36,050 nt of DNA from JACQFK01 sp036383955 (lineage in GTDB: Bacteria > Planctomycetota > MHYJ01 > JACPRB01): the NCBI GenBank assembly GCA_036383955.1, contig DASVNH010000123.1:1-36050 (forward strand), in the 5' to 3' direction. Within the stretch, counting starts at the first letter, position 1. The number at the start of each line of letters is the position of its first letter. Positions 1 to 8,619 of the stretch are shown here, in pieces. A program made the position numbers and the translations under genes. Below the pieces are notes generated by a model. It saw nothing but the letters and a program-made list of their open reading frames with translations, had not been told where the DNA came from and ran no database searches.

Positions 1-650
1 GCCAGGATGACGTCGCCCAGCATCGCGAAGCTGGCCGCCACGCCCCCGGTCGTCGGGTGCAGCAGCACCGAGACGTACGGCAAGCCGGCCTCGCGCATCC
101 GCCCCAGCGCGGCGGACGTCTTGGCCATCTGCATCAGCGAAAGGCAGCCTTCGAACATGCGCGCGCCGCCGCCCGAGCCGGACACGAAGACGACCGGCAG
201 CTTCTTCTCGGTCCCCAGCTCGAAGGCCCGCGTGATCTTCTCGCCGACGACCGACCCCATGCTGCCCATCATGAAGCGCGAATCCGTCAGGCCGAAGACG
301 ATCTCCTTGCCGTCGACCTTCCCCGTCCCCGTCAGGCAGGCGTCCTTCTGGCCGGTCTCCTTCATGGCGGCGGCCAGCTTCTTCTTGTAGGAGACCTCGC
401 CGTCGAACTTCAGGGCGTCGACGCTCTGCAGCTCCGGCCACAGCTCCGTCCACGTCCCGGGGTCGAGAAGGAGGTCGATCCGCTCCGTCGGCGTGATCGT
501 GAAGTGGTACTCGCACTGGGTGCAGACCTTCTTGCGGTCCTCGACTTCCTTCTTGAAGATCATCGCCCCGCAGTCGGGGCACTTCATCCAGAGGTCGCCC
601 GGAATCTGCTTCTTCCGGGACATGAACTTCTTGATCTTCTCAAACGCCAT
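1..650 (-). CDS. accD: Acetyl-CoA carboxylase carboxyltransferase subunit beta (3'-truncated by window edge)
   Basis: This is the N-terminal 216 residues or so of AccD, reading leftwards off the window, so the C-terminus is missing only because of the edge. AccD pairs with AccA to move the carboxyl group from biotin-carrier protein to acetyl-CoA, giving malonyl-CoA for fatty acid synthesis in the cytoplasm. The start ATG (648-650) gives MAFEKIKKFM, followed by a zinc-ribbon half CPDCG near residue 24 and the second half CTQCE near residue 43, as expected for bacterial AccD. Downstream come the crotonase-like core motifs VSGSGGGARM and HPTTGGVAASFAMLGD, which match the acyl-CoA-binding carboxyltransferase fold. 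The start codon overlaps the last 11 bases of rpe, so the two genes are probably cotranscribed and translationally coupled. Assignment is firm. Confidence 0.95.
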   Translation of the reverse strand, partial: MAFEKIKKFMSRKKQIPGDLWMKCPDCGAMIFKKEVEDRKKVCTQCEYHFTITPTERIDLLLDPGTWTELWPELQSVDALKFDGEVSYKKKLAAAMKETGQKDACLTGTGKVDGKEIVFGLTDSRFMMGSMGSVVGEKITRAFELGTEKKLPVVFVSGSGGGARMFEGCLSLMQMAKTSAALGRMREAGLPYVSVLLHPTTGGVAASFAMLGDVIL

Positions 651-1377
651 AGGCCTTCTCCGCTTTCGCCCTCATCTCCTTCAGGGCCGCGACCGGGTCC
701 GGCGCGTGGAACACGCTCGTCCCGGCCACCATCACGTTCGCTCCGGCGCCGGCGGCCCGCTCGATGTTCGAGAGGTCCACGCCGCCGTCGACCTGGATGT
801 CGACTTTATCCGACATCTTCCTCAATTTCGAGACCTTCGGCAGGACCGGGTCGAGGAACTTCTGCCCCCCGAAGCCCGGCCAGACCGTCATCGCCAGGAC
901 CATGTCGACGCGGTCGATGAACTCGACGACCTCCGCCTCCGTCTCCGGGTTGAGGGCGACGGCCACCTTCTTGCCGGCCTTCCGGATGGCGTCGATCGTC
1001 TTCTCGAGGCGCGGGCGGTCGTAGAAGTCCTTGCAGACGAGTTGCATCGCCCAGCCGCGGTCCTTGTGCTTTCTCGCGTACTCGTGGGCGACGGCCTCCG
1101 CGTGGAACGTGATCGAGTCGGCCCCGGCCTTCGCGAAGGGATCGACGAACTTCTCCGGGTCCATGATCATGAGATGGAGGTCGAGGGGCAGCTTCGTGAC
1201 CTTCCGTACGGACTCGACCACGTTGGGGCCCATCGAGAGGTTGGGCACGAAGTGGGCGTCCATGATGTCGATGTGGATCATGTCCGCGCCGCCGGCCTCG
1301 GCCTTCTGGATCTCGTCCTTCAGCCGCCCGTAGTCGGCGTTCAGGATCGACGGCGCCAGCTTGATGGGCTTCTTCAT
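640..1377 (-). CDS. rpe: Ribulose-phosphate 3-epimerase
   Basis: A 245-residue cytoplasmic TIM-barrel enzyme that interconverts ribulose 5-phosphate and xylulose 5-phosphate in the pentose phosphate and Calvin-type pathways. Family motifs are present: KLAPSILNADY at the N-terminus, the metal-site segments DMIHIDIMDAHFVPN and LDLHLMI, and near the C-terminus the IQVDGGVD and VAGTSVF phosphate-binding loops. In place of the usual MSVNPGFGGQ the protein has MTVWPGFGGQKF, a mild variation. The reading frame stays open 15 codons upstream, but the ATG at 1377 matches family starts and lies 9 bases after a TATAAT hexamer on the same strand, so I chose it. The gene overlaps accD by 11 bases. Length is slightly above the usual 220-230 residues, mostly in the charged C-terminal tail. 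Confidence 0.96.
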   Translation of the reverse strand: MKKPIKLAPSILNADYGRLKDEIQKAEAGGADMIHIDIMDAHFVPNLSMGPNVVESVRKVTKLPLDLHLMIMDPEKFVDPFAKAGADSITFHAEAVAHEYARKHKDRGWAMQLVCKDFYDRPRLEKTIDAIRKAGKKVAVALNPETEAEVVEFIDRVDMVLAMTVWPGFGGQKFLDPVLPKVSKLRKMSDKVDIQVDGGVDLSNIERAAGAGANVMVAGTSVFHAPDPVAALKEMRAKAEKAYGV

Positions 1378-1386
1378 CCGGGGGCG

Positions 1387-1392
1387 ATTATA
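1387..1392 (-). promoter_or_regulatory. -10 element of a (near-)leaderless promoter for rpe-accD
   Basis: TATAAT on the minus strand ends 9 bases before the rpe ATG, too close for a Shine-Dalgarno leader. The -35 region falls in the CACAGAG word repeat at 1398-1426. Confidence 0.6.
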
Positions 1393-1397
1393 CGGGG

Positions 1398-1426
1398 ATT
1401 GGCCACAGAGGCACAGAGACACAGAG
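1398..1426. repeat. CACAGAG word-repeat, left arm
   Basis: Three copies of a CACAGAG-type word spaced 7-8 bases apart. It is the inverted partner of 1895-1923: 28 of 29 bases pair by my alignment. Downstream at 1438-1449 is GTGAATCCCCGG, a string also seen at the centre of other elements of this class. Here the two arms enclose the Clp_N gene. Confidence 0.8.
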
Positions 1427-1461
1427 CCGCCGATGAATGTGAATCCCCGGTTCCCTTGTCC

Positions 1462-1854
1462 CTACTGAGACGCGAGCAGGTCCAGGATCACCTTGGACAC
1501 CTCCCTGGGGCTCACGCCTTTTCGAATCAACAGTCGGGCGGCTGCCGTGTCCCAGTCCTCGATGAGCGCTAGAAGCAGGTGTTCGGTCCCTACGACGTCA
1601 TGCCCCAACTTCAGCGCGACGGCTTCAGCCGCGGCAAGAAGATCGTCTGAGGATGCCGCCCCGCTGAGATCACGCCGAATTCCATCTGGGTCAATGCCGT
1701 ACTTGGCGAGAACTTTGGCCGGAACGCTTCCGCCTTCGAGGGCGATCCCCAGCAGCAGGTGTTCCGAGCCGGGAGCTGACGCTCCCACGCCTGAGGCCTC
1801 TATTCGGGCGAGGTCGATCACCTTCTTCAGCCGAGGGGTCTGTTCCATCGACAT
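1462..1854 (-). CDS. Stand-alone Clp N-terminal (Clp_N) domain protein
   Basis: A 130-residue protein made almost only of the double Clp_N repeat found at the N-terminus of ClpA/ClpC unfoldases, where it binds adaptors and substrates. Repeat one runs roughly over residues 5-62 with PGSEHLLLGIALEGGSVPAK; repeat two over residues 70-128 with VGTEHLLLALIEDWDTAAAR. No AAA module follows: a stop precedes intergenic sequence and then rpe, so this is a free-standing domain, not a truncated reading frame. The start was set at ATG 1854 (MSMEQTPRLKK); ATG 1848 is equally possible. Upstream on the minus strand lies only pgk in another frame. The gene sits between the inverted arms of a CACAGAG repeat element. 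Proteins of this kind are annotated as ClpC-like N-domain proteins; a role as adaptor or substrate-binding decoy is inference. Confidence 0.85.
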   Translation of the reverse strand: MSMEQTPRLKKVIDLARIEASGVGASAPGSEHLLLGIALEGGSVPAKVLAKYGIDPDGIRRDLSGAASSDDLLAAAEAVALKLGHDVVGTEHLLLALIEDWDTAAARLLIRKGVSPREVSKVILDLLASQ

Positions 1855-1893
1855 CTGAATCAACTCTACCCGGCCACATCGTTCGGGCTCGCG

Positions 1894-1923
1894 TCTCTGT
1901 GGCTCTGTGCCTCTGTGGCCAAT
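1894..1923. repeat. CACAGAG word-repeat, right (inverted) arm
   Basis: CTCTGTG words in opposite orientation to 1398-1426, with a single mismatch. It ends three bases before the pgk stop codon (1926-1928). Confidence 0.8.
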
Positions 1924-1925
1924 CG

Positions 1926-3053
<1,128 letters not shown>

Positions 3054-3084
3054 GTCGATGCCTCAAAAAATGGGAGAGCGGCCC

Positions 3085-3112
3085 ATTCTAGGCGGACCCG
3101 TGACCAAGTCAA
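3085..3112 (-). promoter_or_regulatory. Sigma70-type promoter of pgk
   Basis: On the minus strand TTGACT (3107-3112) is separated by 16 bases from TAGAAT (3085-3090). The predicted transcript has a leader of about 25 bases with a GAGG site before ATG 3053. The -35 lies only a few bases from the stop codon of the gene ending at 3116. Confidence 0.6.
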
Positions 3113-3115
3113 GCG

Positions 3116-4114
3116 TCAGCGGTCGAGATAGGCGGGCGTCAGGGCAAACGGGGCCGCCTCCCTCGCCCATCTGTTCTTGGAGGTGAGGAGACTCTTGAGG
3201 AATTCACGCTCGTTCTCCCGTACTTCGTCCACGAGACGAGCGTCCGCGATGGCCTGATCCCCCCCGCCTTCCCCCGGAGCTCGAGGATTCCGGTGCGTCC
3301 CGCTGAGCCAGGTGAGCGCTTGGTGCACCTCGGCGGCGTCCGGAGAACGGAGGGCGTCACGCCATTCCCTGGCCGTCCTCGACGGAACCGACGGTCCTTT
3401 GACGTTACCCGCGTACGCGTAGAGGTTGCGGAAGGGCTTCCCCGACGCGGTCTCGAGCCTCACGAGAACCAGCTCGTTCTTTCGGATCGCGTAATACTGC
3501 CGCTCTTCCGTCTCCCCTTGGCTGAGCATGATGTCGCAAACGTCCACGCGAACCAAAGGCTCGCCGAACTCCTCCACCTTCACGACGGAGGTCCCACTGG
3601 TGATCTGGCGGTTCCCGGCCGCGATCCAGGTCCCTCCCAGTCTCCGGCCTTGCCGATCCAGCACGTGGAAGAGATAAACGGGATTCCCTGGAATGGAGAA
3701 CCCGATCGGCGACTCCTCCAGCAGAAAGCGGCGCCCCTCCGTCGAACGGACGCTGACGAGCCCTGAAGGGTGCGTGGCTTCCCTCCGCGGAACCAGCTTG
3801 CGCGCCAGGACCTCCACCCGCTGGTCCTCCGCCGCGTCCCGTTCGGGCTTCTTCAGCAAGGCCGCCAGCTCTTCCAGGATGGGAGATTCGATCCGGGCGT
3901 CGATCCGGTCCAGGATCTGAGCCGCCCGGTCGGCTTTCTCCGGGTCCTGGTCCTTCGCCGCCTTCTCCAAGTCGAGAATGGCCGCCGGGCCGATCTTCTC
4001 CAGCGCCCGAGACGCGCGCTCGCGATCCTCGAGCTGCTCCGATCGGAGGCCTTCGATCAACTCCTGAATGCCAGGATCGGCTTGCAGGCAGGACAGCAGA
4101 AACAACGCCACCAT
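3116..4114 (-). CDS. Putative exported HEAT-repeat protein of unknown function
   Basis: A protein of about 332 residues. A short hydrophobic N-terminus (MVALFLLSCLQADPG) could be a signal or lipoprotein peptide, though it lacks the usual basic residues. Residues about 15-75 look like one or two HEAT/ARM repeats (DRERASRALEKIGPAAILDLEKA), a pattern common in exported planctomycete proteins. The middle, about 110-260, is a beta-rich region with no motif I recognise; the C-terminus is charged. The reading frame continues 23 codons upstream, but those codons run through a word repeat and the divergent promoter, so I favour ATG 4114 or the adjacent GTG 4111. TATACT lies 3 bases before the ATG and 6 before the GTG, and 6 is the spacing seen elsewhere here. 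The gene is divergent from 4174. Function is unknown. Confidence 0.75.
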   Translation of the reverse strand: MVALFLLSCLQADPGIQELIEGLRSEQLEDRERASRALEKIGPAAILDLEKAAKDQDPEKADRAAQILDRIDARIESPILEELAALLKKPERDAAEDQRVEVLARKLVPRREATHPSGLVSVRSTEGRRFLLEESPIGFSIPGNPVYLFHVLDRQGRRLGGTWIAAGNRQITSGTSVVKVEEFGEPLVRVDVCDIMLSQGETEERQYYAIRKNELVLVRLETASGKPFRNLYAYAGNVKGPSVPSRTAREWRDALRSPDAAEVHQALTWLSGTHRNPRAPGEGGGDQAIADARLVDEVRENEREFLKSLLTSKNRWAREAAPFALTPAYLDR

Positions 4115-4117
4115 CGA

Positions 4118-4123
4118 AGTATA
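4118..4123 (-). promoter_or_regulatory. -10 element of a (near-)leaderless promoter for the HEAT protein
   Basis: TATACT on the minus strand, 3 bases before ATG 4114 and 6 before GTG 4111. It is divergent from the TATAAT at 4159-4164, with a GATTC-type word array between them. Confidence 0.45.
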
Positions 4124-4130
4124 GGACGCG

Positions 4131-4156
4131 GATTCTCGATTCCAGCTTCCCGATCC
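4131..4156. repeat. GATTC-word array between divergent promoters
   Basis: Imperfect array of GATTCTC / GATTCCA / CTTCCCGATCC words with roughly 7-base spacing, filling the space between the two divergent -10 hexamers. A related word array occurs at 5181-5210. Confidence 0.55.
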
Positions 4157-4158
4157 CC

Positions 4159-4164
4159 TATAAT
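4159..4164 (+). promoter_or_regulatory. -10 element of a (near-)leaderless promoter for the 4174 gene
   Basis: A perfect TATAAT ends 9 bases before ATG 4174. No Shine-Dalgarno sequence fits between them. Confidence 0.6.
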
Positions 4165-4173
4165 CTCCCGACC

Positions 4174-5052
4174 ATGATGACACTCAGCCCGGCCCAGCCC
4201 CTGGACCTCTTCACGCGGACCGACGGCCCCCGCGGCTACCACCTCTACGCGCGGAACGCCTCGCTCGCCGAGTTCGCGACGACCTTCGCGAACGAGATCA
4301 AGAAGCTCCAGGTCCTCGTCTACCGCATGCCCCCCGAATTCCTCAACGCCAACTACTGGGAGCCCCTCACCAAGGAGGGCGAGAACACCGTCCGCGAAAA
4401 ACTCTCCGGCATCGTCACCCGCGGCGACGGCGAACGCGTCCTCCTCTGGCGCGCCGACCGCATCGCCAAGCACCGCCTGCTGCGCGACGGGCTGGACCTG
4501 CCGGTCGACCTCCTCCAGGGCTACGTCTTCCGGATGTCGGGCGAATCCCTGATCGCCCTGGCGAAGGCCTGGGACGGCAAGGGCCGCTTCGAATGGGTCG
4601 GGATCTCCGGCGACCTGGGGTCCGACGTCCACAAGACGAGCCTGTCGGCCATCCACGCCGACCTCGCCCAGTTCCGCCTCTCCCGTCCCGAAGAGGCCTT
4701 CCTCTACGCCGCCCAGGGCGACGGCCTGGTGCGCATGGCCTTCCCCCGCGAGGAGGCCTTCCGCAAGGCCCTGGAGGGCCAGCTGCTGCGGTATGCGACA
4801 TCCGCCGCCCCCCAGCACTTCGCCCGCTTCACCCCCCGCGTCCTGGACCAGATCGCCCGCGTGGGCAACGGCGTCGGCTTCTCGGCCGATCCCACCCGGG
4901 ACGTCGAGGACAAAGGCCGCACGGTCGAGTTCCGCTTCGCCCTGGGGCGCACGCCCTGGGGGGTCACGATCCGCCGGGAGCCGATGGTGGGCGACGACCA
5001 GGCGCTGCTCTACTACGACCAGACGAGCGGCATCTGGGCCATGGCCACGTAA
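4174..5052 (+). CDS. Conserved-looking protein of unknown function
   Basis: A soluble 292-residue protein with no signal peptide or membrane segment. I recognise no family. The sequence alternates strand- and helix-like stretches, for example YHLYARNASLAEFATTFANE near the start and VEFRFALGRTPWGVTIRREP near the end, and looks like a folded alpha/beta protein. Codon choice is strongly C-ending, as in the neighbouring genes, which supports real coding. The start ATG 4174 is 9 bases after a TATAAT hexamer; the second ATG at 4177 could also serve. It precedes the ESCRT-like locus on the same strand, but 182 bases of word-repeat DNA and a separate promoter-like hexamer lie between, so membership of that locus is uncertain. 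Confidence 0.75.
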   Translation: MMTLSPAQPLDLFTRTDGPRGYHLYARNASLAEFATTFANEIKKLQVLVYRMPPEFLNANYWEPLTKEGENTVREKLSGIVTRGDGERVLLWRADRIAKHRLLRDGLDLPVDLLQGYVFRMSGESLIALAKAWDGKGRFEWVGISGDLGSDVHKTSLSAIHADLAQFRLSRPEEAFLYAAQGDGLVRMAFPREEAFRKALEGQLLRYATSAAPQHFARFTPRVLDQIARVGNGVGFSADPTRDVEDKGRTVEFRFALGRTPWGVTIRREPMVGDDQALLYYDQTSGIWAMAT

Positions 5053-5054
5053 CC

Positions 5055-5210
5055 CCGGAGCCGGACCCGGAACCGGAACCGACGACCGGGGCCCAAGACG
5101 CCATCATTCACATTTGAATCATCGCCGCCCCCCGCCACGCCCGCTTCCGGTTCCCGTTCCGGATGGCATGGGGAGTTCCCCGATTCCCGATTCTCGATTC
5201 CCGATTCTTC
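5055..5210. repeat. Composite word-repeat element (CCGGAACC arms, then GATTCCC array)
   Basis: Fills most of the 182-base gap before the 5235 gene. The left arm 5055-5080 repeats a CCGGAACC-type word; the right arm 5145-5162 carries the inverted TTCCGG/TTCCCG words; between them is a C-rich stretch. A second array at 5181-5210 repeats GATTCCC/GATTCTC every 7 bases and ends 10 bases before the TATCCT hexamer. Confidence 0.75.
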
Positions 5211-5220
5211 CTTCGCTTGG

Positions 5221-5226
5221 TATCCT
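5221..5226 (+). promoter_or_regulatory. Possible -10 element for the ESCRT-like locus
   Basis: TATCCT ends 8 bases before ATG 5235, so a transcript would be leaderless or nearly so. A -35 would fall in the GATTC word array; no good -35 hexamer is seen. Confidence 0.4.
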
Positions 5227-5234
5227 AGTCCTGG

Positions 5235-7061
5235 ATGGCTAGGCTCACCCTCTCGGAGTTCCTGAACAATCGTTCCCTGCTGGCCATCAAGGTCTCCTCG
5301 TCGGACCTCGGGGGCTTCTTCCGGAAAGCCATCACGATCCCCCTCCACACCGTCGGCCTGGCCCTTTTCCACGACGGCACCAGCGCCCTCGTGGCGGAAG
5401 CCCAGGAGGTCGCGGGCCACTTCGACCTCGTCCTGGCCAAGCGCGGGGAATTCCAGGTCAAGCTCGACTTCCCCGACCTCAAGACGGCCGACCATCTGCC
5501 CCTCGCCGCCGGCTGCGTGGTCGCGCTGGAGCTCTCGCTGGGGCGGCTCGACCTCTTCCGCGACTTCTGCCGGACCCTCTTCAGCCATCCGGGGGCGTAC
5601 GGGGTCGACGACCTTCGCGACCACCTCGCGCCGGAGGTCCGGCGGGTGCTGTCGGAGCTGGCGGCGTCGAAGCCGGCCGTCGAGCTGCACAAGTCCGACC
5701 GGGCGGGCGCGACGGCGGAGGCGCTGCGCGACGTCCTGGAGCGGCACCTCTTCGACGCCGGGGTGAGCTACCGCCGCCTGGCGGAGCTGTCGCTGGTGTC
5801 GGAGGAGGCGGGGCGCCGCCAGGCCTCGGAGAAGCGGCTGCGCGAGGAGAACGAGCGCGACGTGCAGGTGATGGACCGCAAGGAGAAGAAGATCAAGCGG
5901 CTCGCGGGGATCCTGAAGGACGAGCAGGTGCAGGGCGTGCTCGCGCAGGTGGCCGACGAGCGGCTGAAGGGGCTCCTCTACGCGAAGCTGATGGAGGACG
6001 ACGCGGTGCGCATCACCGCGGAGGACCTCCTGTCGAAGGCGAGCGGCTGCGGCGAAGAGGTCGTCCAGATGATCTACAAGGCGATGGAGGGGCTGCTGTC
6101 GAGCGGCGCCTCCGTCTCGCCCGAGGAGATCCCGGCCGCCCGCGCGGACCGCATCTACGCGGCCGCCGGCGCCAAGGTCTTCGAGATCGATCCCGCCTCG
6201 ACCGACGAGCCCAAGATCCACGCGTTTCCCGACGCCCTGCGCTCGGTGCGGGCGGCGGAGACGCCCGAGGGCGTGCTGATCCTCGGCGGCTCGCGCCAGG
6301 GCGTCCGCACGATGCTCCTGGGCGAGAAGAACCCCGAGCTCCTGAACTATCCGCTGCCGAACGGCCGGGCGATCAAGGGCGGCATCAACTCGATGGCGAT
6401 GGACCGCGGCCGCCTGCTGGCCACGCACTCGGAGTTCGGCCTGGCGGCGTGGGACCTGGACCGCCCGGGCTCGCCGGCCGAGCTGCTGCACACGAACCTC
6501 ACGTCGGCCTACCGCACCACCCGCGGCGTGCAGATCGACGAGGCGGGGCGGATCCTCTTCGCCAGCGGCCCCCACGTCTTCGCCGCGAAGGACGACGCGG
6601 TCGTCAAGTACGTCTCCAGCGTCGAGAGCCCGGCGACCTGCGTGGCGGTGGCCGCGCGGACCCTCTTCGCCGGGACCGAGAACGGCACGATCCTCTGCTG
6701 GAAGCTCGACGCCCCCGACCAGCCGGTCATCCTCGCCCGCAAGCGCGAGGCGATCGTCAACCTCCGCCTCGCCAAGATCTGCGGCCTGCCGCACCTGCTC
6801 TACAGCGCCAAGGACCTCTCGATCCGGGCCCGCGTCATCGGCCAGGCGCTCGAGACGTCCTACGAGTCCGAGGGGCACGCCGTCGGCGTCCTCGACGCGG
6901 CGAGCGACCTCCTCTGCGCCAGCGACGCGGAGGGGCGCCGGGTGCTGCTGTGGAAGTCGACGTCCCCCGCCCGCCCCGAGCGGCGGATCGACGTTTATAA
7001 AAGAGCGGACAAGCCGGTGCTGGATCTCTGGATGCGGAAGATCCGGGCGAAGACGGCGTAA
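5235..7061 (+). CDS. SPFH/Band7-like N-terminal domain, coiled coil and C-terminal beta-propeller protein
   Basis: A 608-residue protein heading the putative ESCRT-like locus. Residues about 15-190 resemble an SPFH/Band7 fold: a strand-rich start (KAITIPLHTVGLALFHDGTS), then YGVDDLRDHLAPEVRRVLSE and EALRDVLERHLFDAGVSYRR, the alternating helix/strand pattern that ends SPFH domains. Residues about 185-290 are a highly charged coiled coil (RQASEKRLREENERD, DRKEKKIKRL). Residues about 305-600 form repeated strand units, such as RIYAAAGAKVFEIDP, GRLLATHSEFGLAAWDLDRP and TLFAGTENGTILCWKLDAPD, typical of a WD40/YVTN-like propeller. There is no signal peptide or transmembrane segment. SPFH proteins scaffold membranes and propellers bind partners, so a membrane-platform role is my inference. 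The domain calls come from pattern reading only; an SPFH profile search would test them. Confidence 0.8.
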   Translation: MARLTLSEFLNNRSLLAIKVSSSDLGGFFRKAITIPLHTVGLALFHDGTSALVAEAQEVAGHFDLVLAKRGEFQVKLDFPDLKTADHLPLAAGCVVALELSLGRLDLFRDFCRTLFSHPGAYGVDDLRDHLAPEVRRVLSELAASKPAVELHKSDRAGATAEALRDVLERHLFDAGVSYRRLAELSLVSEEAGRRQASEKRLREENERDVQVMDRKEKKIKRLAGILKDEQVQGVLAQVADERLKGLLYAKLMEDDAVRITAEDLLSKASGCGEEVVQMIYKAMEGLLSSGASVSPEEIPAARADRIYAAAGAKVFEIDPASTDEPKIHAFPDALRSVRAAETPEGVLILGGSRQGVRTMLLGEKNPELLNYPLPNGRAIKGGINSMAMDRGRLLATHSEFGLAAWDLDRPGSPAELLHTNLTSAYRTTRGVQIDEAGRILFASGPHVFAAKDDAVVKYVSSVESPATCVAVAARTLFAGTENGTILCWKLDAPDQPVILARKREAIVNLRLAKICGLPHLLYSAKDLSIRARVIGQALETSYESEGHAVGVLDAASDLLCASDAEGRRVLLWKSTSPARPERRIDVYKRADKPVLDLWMRKIRAKTA

Positions 7062-7098
7062 CGGGATACGGCAGGGGAAGTCTCCCTACGGGAACGGC

Positions 7099-7935
7099 AT
7101 GGCCACGAAAGTCAGGAAGTCGAACGGCCCCGAAGTCGACCGCGCCTCGGCGCGGACGGCGGAGGAGGACTACTTCGAGCGGCTGGCGGCGGCGATGGCG
7201 GCGACGGCCGGCATCTTCGATCCGATGTCGAACCGGACCTACGACGCCTCGGTGAAGAACCGGATCACCAAGGAGCTGGACGAGCGTTCCGCGGACGTGA
7301 AGGCGCAGATCAAGCGCCACGCGGAGCGGGACCTCATGCGGACCTACGAGGAGATGCCGAAGAACCGGCTGGCGGTCCACGAGATCGTCCACAAGGAGCT
7401 GCTGGGGCGGCCGGCCGTGAAGGTCGTCGTGGCGGGCGCCGCGTTCAGCCCGGTCGAGGAGCTGGTGCGCCACGGGCGCTCCTGCCGGCGGGCCTCGGCC
7501 TACGACCTCGAGCGGGTTCGGGACCTGCTTGTGAAGAGCGACGCCGTCTTCTATTACGTGGGGGCGTTCTCCACCACGGGCTGGGACGAGGACGCGCGGA
7601 AGTCGATCGCGGGCCCGAACTGGCTCGTCGCGCTGTCGGACCGCGCCGACGGGGCGTGGCGCACCTGGTACGCGCCGGACCCGCGGTGGAGGTCGGCCGC
7701 CCGGATCTTCGACCTGTCGACCGAGGAGGAGAAGGTGGAGGCGGTCCGCCGGTGGGTGACGCGCCATACCGGCGAGCTTCTGCTGGATGAGTTGACGGAG
7801 GACCGGGTGTTCGACGACCTGGGCTACGCGCTCCCGATCGTGCGGGAGGCGTTCCGCCAGATCGCCGCCGAGGACCGCTACGTCAAGTTCGACACGAGCG
7901 CGAGGCCGTTCCGCCTGACGAGGACCTACGGGTAA
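7099..7935 (+). CDS. Protein of unknown function with possible C-terminal winged helix, ESCRT-like locus
   Basis: A soluble 278-residue protein that begins 37 bases after the propeller gene and ends 3 bases before the next, so it belongs to the operon. The N-terminal 100 residues are mainly helical and charged. A middle section, about 105-205, alternates hydrophobic strands and helices (VKVVVAGAAFSPVEELVRHG, DAVFYYVGAF, NWLVALSD). The last 65 residues read as helix-helix-helix-strand-strand (VEAVRRWVTRHTGELLLDEL, ALPIVREAFRQIAAEDRYVK, then FRLTRTY), the order expected for a winged helix. Eukaryotic ESCRT-II is built from winged helices, but winged helices are widespread, so the parallel is only suggestive. 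No DNA-binding role is evident. I recognise no named family. Confidence 0.75.
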   Translation: MATKVRKSNGPEVDRASARTAEEDYFERLAAAMAATAGIFDPMSNRTYDASVKNRITKELDERSADVKAQIKRHAERDLMRTYEEMPKNRLAVHEIVHKELLGRPAVKVVVAGAAFSPVEELVRHGRSCRRASAYDLERVRDLLVKSDAVFYYVGAFSTTGWDEDARKSIAGPNWLVALSDRADGAWRTWYAPDPRWRSAARIFDLSTEEEKVEAVRRWVTRHTGELLLDELTEDRVFDDLGYALPIVREAFRQIAAEDRYVKFDTSARPFRLTRTYG

Positions 7936-7938
7936 ACC

Positions 7939-8613
7939 ATGCTGGACAAGATCCGCAAGATGCTCGGGGTGAAGGACATCCCGGAGGACGTCTCGACCTT
8001 CTACCGCGGCGCCAAGAACGAGCGCGAGGCGCTCGTCCTCTTGAAGGAGGCGCGGCGGCGGGACGAGTCGCGGCGCCGCCGGGCGATGCAGGACCTCGAG
8101 GTGCTCGACCGCATGGAGGAGGAGCTCCTCGAGGAGGGCAAGGGCGACATGTCCGACGCCCGCCGGCTGATGCTGGCGCGGCGGGTGAAGGAGATCCGCT
8201 GGAAGACGCAGGATCTCAACAACCGGATCGAGAGCATCTACAACAAGCGCCTGAAGGTGCTGAACGAGCATATCGCCTCGCTGGAGACGGTGCTGGAGCT
8301 GACGAGCGAGGCGCTGCCCGACCGGAAGTCGATGGAGGAGATGGCCATCCGGGCCAAGCAGCTCCTGGAGGACCTCGAGAAGTCGCGGGAGCTGGCCGAG
8401 GGGATTTCGCAGTCCCCGGAGGCGCCCCAGGCCGACGACGAGGAACGGGAGATCCTGCGGGAGATGGAGCGGAAGGCCGCCGAGACCCAGGCCGTCCGCG
8501 AGGAAACGCCCGCGCGGGAGGCGCCGTCGAAGGAGAAGCCGGCCGCCGAGAAGCCCGAAAAAGAGAAGCCGCGCCGGGAGCAGGAGCCCCCGGAGATTCT
8601 GTTCGAGGAATAG
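7939..8613 (+). CDS. Charged alpha-helical protein, ESCRT-III/Snf7/PspA-like (1 of 4)
   Basis: A 224-residue protein predicted to be almost wholly helical. After a short N-terminus (MLDKIRKMLGVKDIPEDV) come a basic first helix (ARRRDESRRRRAMQDLEVLD, about residues 37-60) and a long second helix (about 70-125) with RRLMLARRVKEIRWKTQDLN. These could form the long hairpin typical of ESCRT-III and PspA/Vipp1 subunits, with basic residues early and an acidic later part. A linker and helices follow, then a Glu/Lys/Pro-rich disordered tail ending PPEILFEE. In ESCRT-III the tail recruits the MIT domain of Vps4, and both MIT-AAA proteins are encoded nearby. It starts 3 bases after the previous stop. 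Family membership is inferred from pattern and context, and is weaker than for 11248. Confidence 0.75.
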   Translation: MLDKIRKMLGVKDIPEDVSTFYRGAKNEREALVLLKEARRRDESRRRRAMQDLEVLDRMEEELLEEGKGDMSDARRLMLARRVKEIRWKTQDLNNRIESIYNKRLKVLNEHIASLETVLELTSEALPDRKSMEEMAIRAKQLLEDLEKSRELAEGISQSPEAPQADDEEREILREMERKAAETQAVREETPAREAPSKEKPAAEKPEKEKPRREQEPPEILFEE

Positions 8614-8619
8614 ACGGGC

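Noticed and set aside
5055..5210. Insertion sequence or MITE origin of the repeat elements
   Set aside because: No transposase gene in the window, no target-site duplications recognised, and copies do not share sequence beyond the design and a short core.
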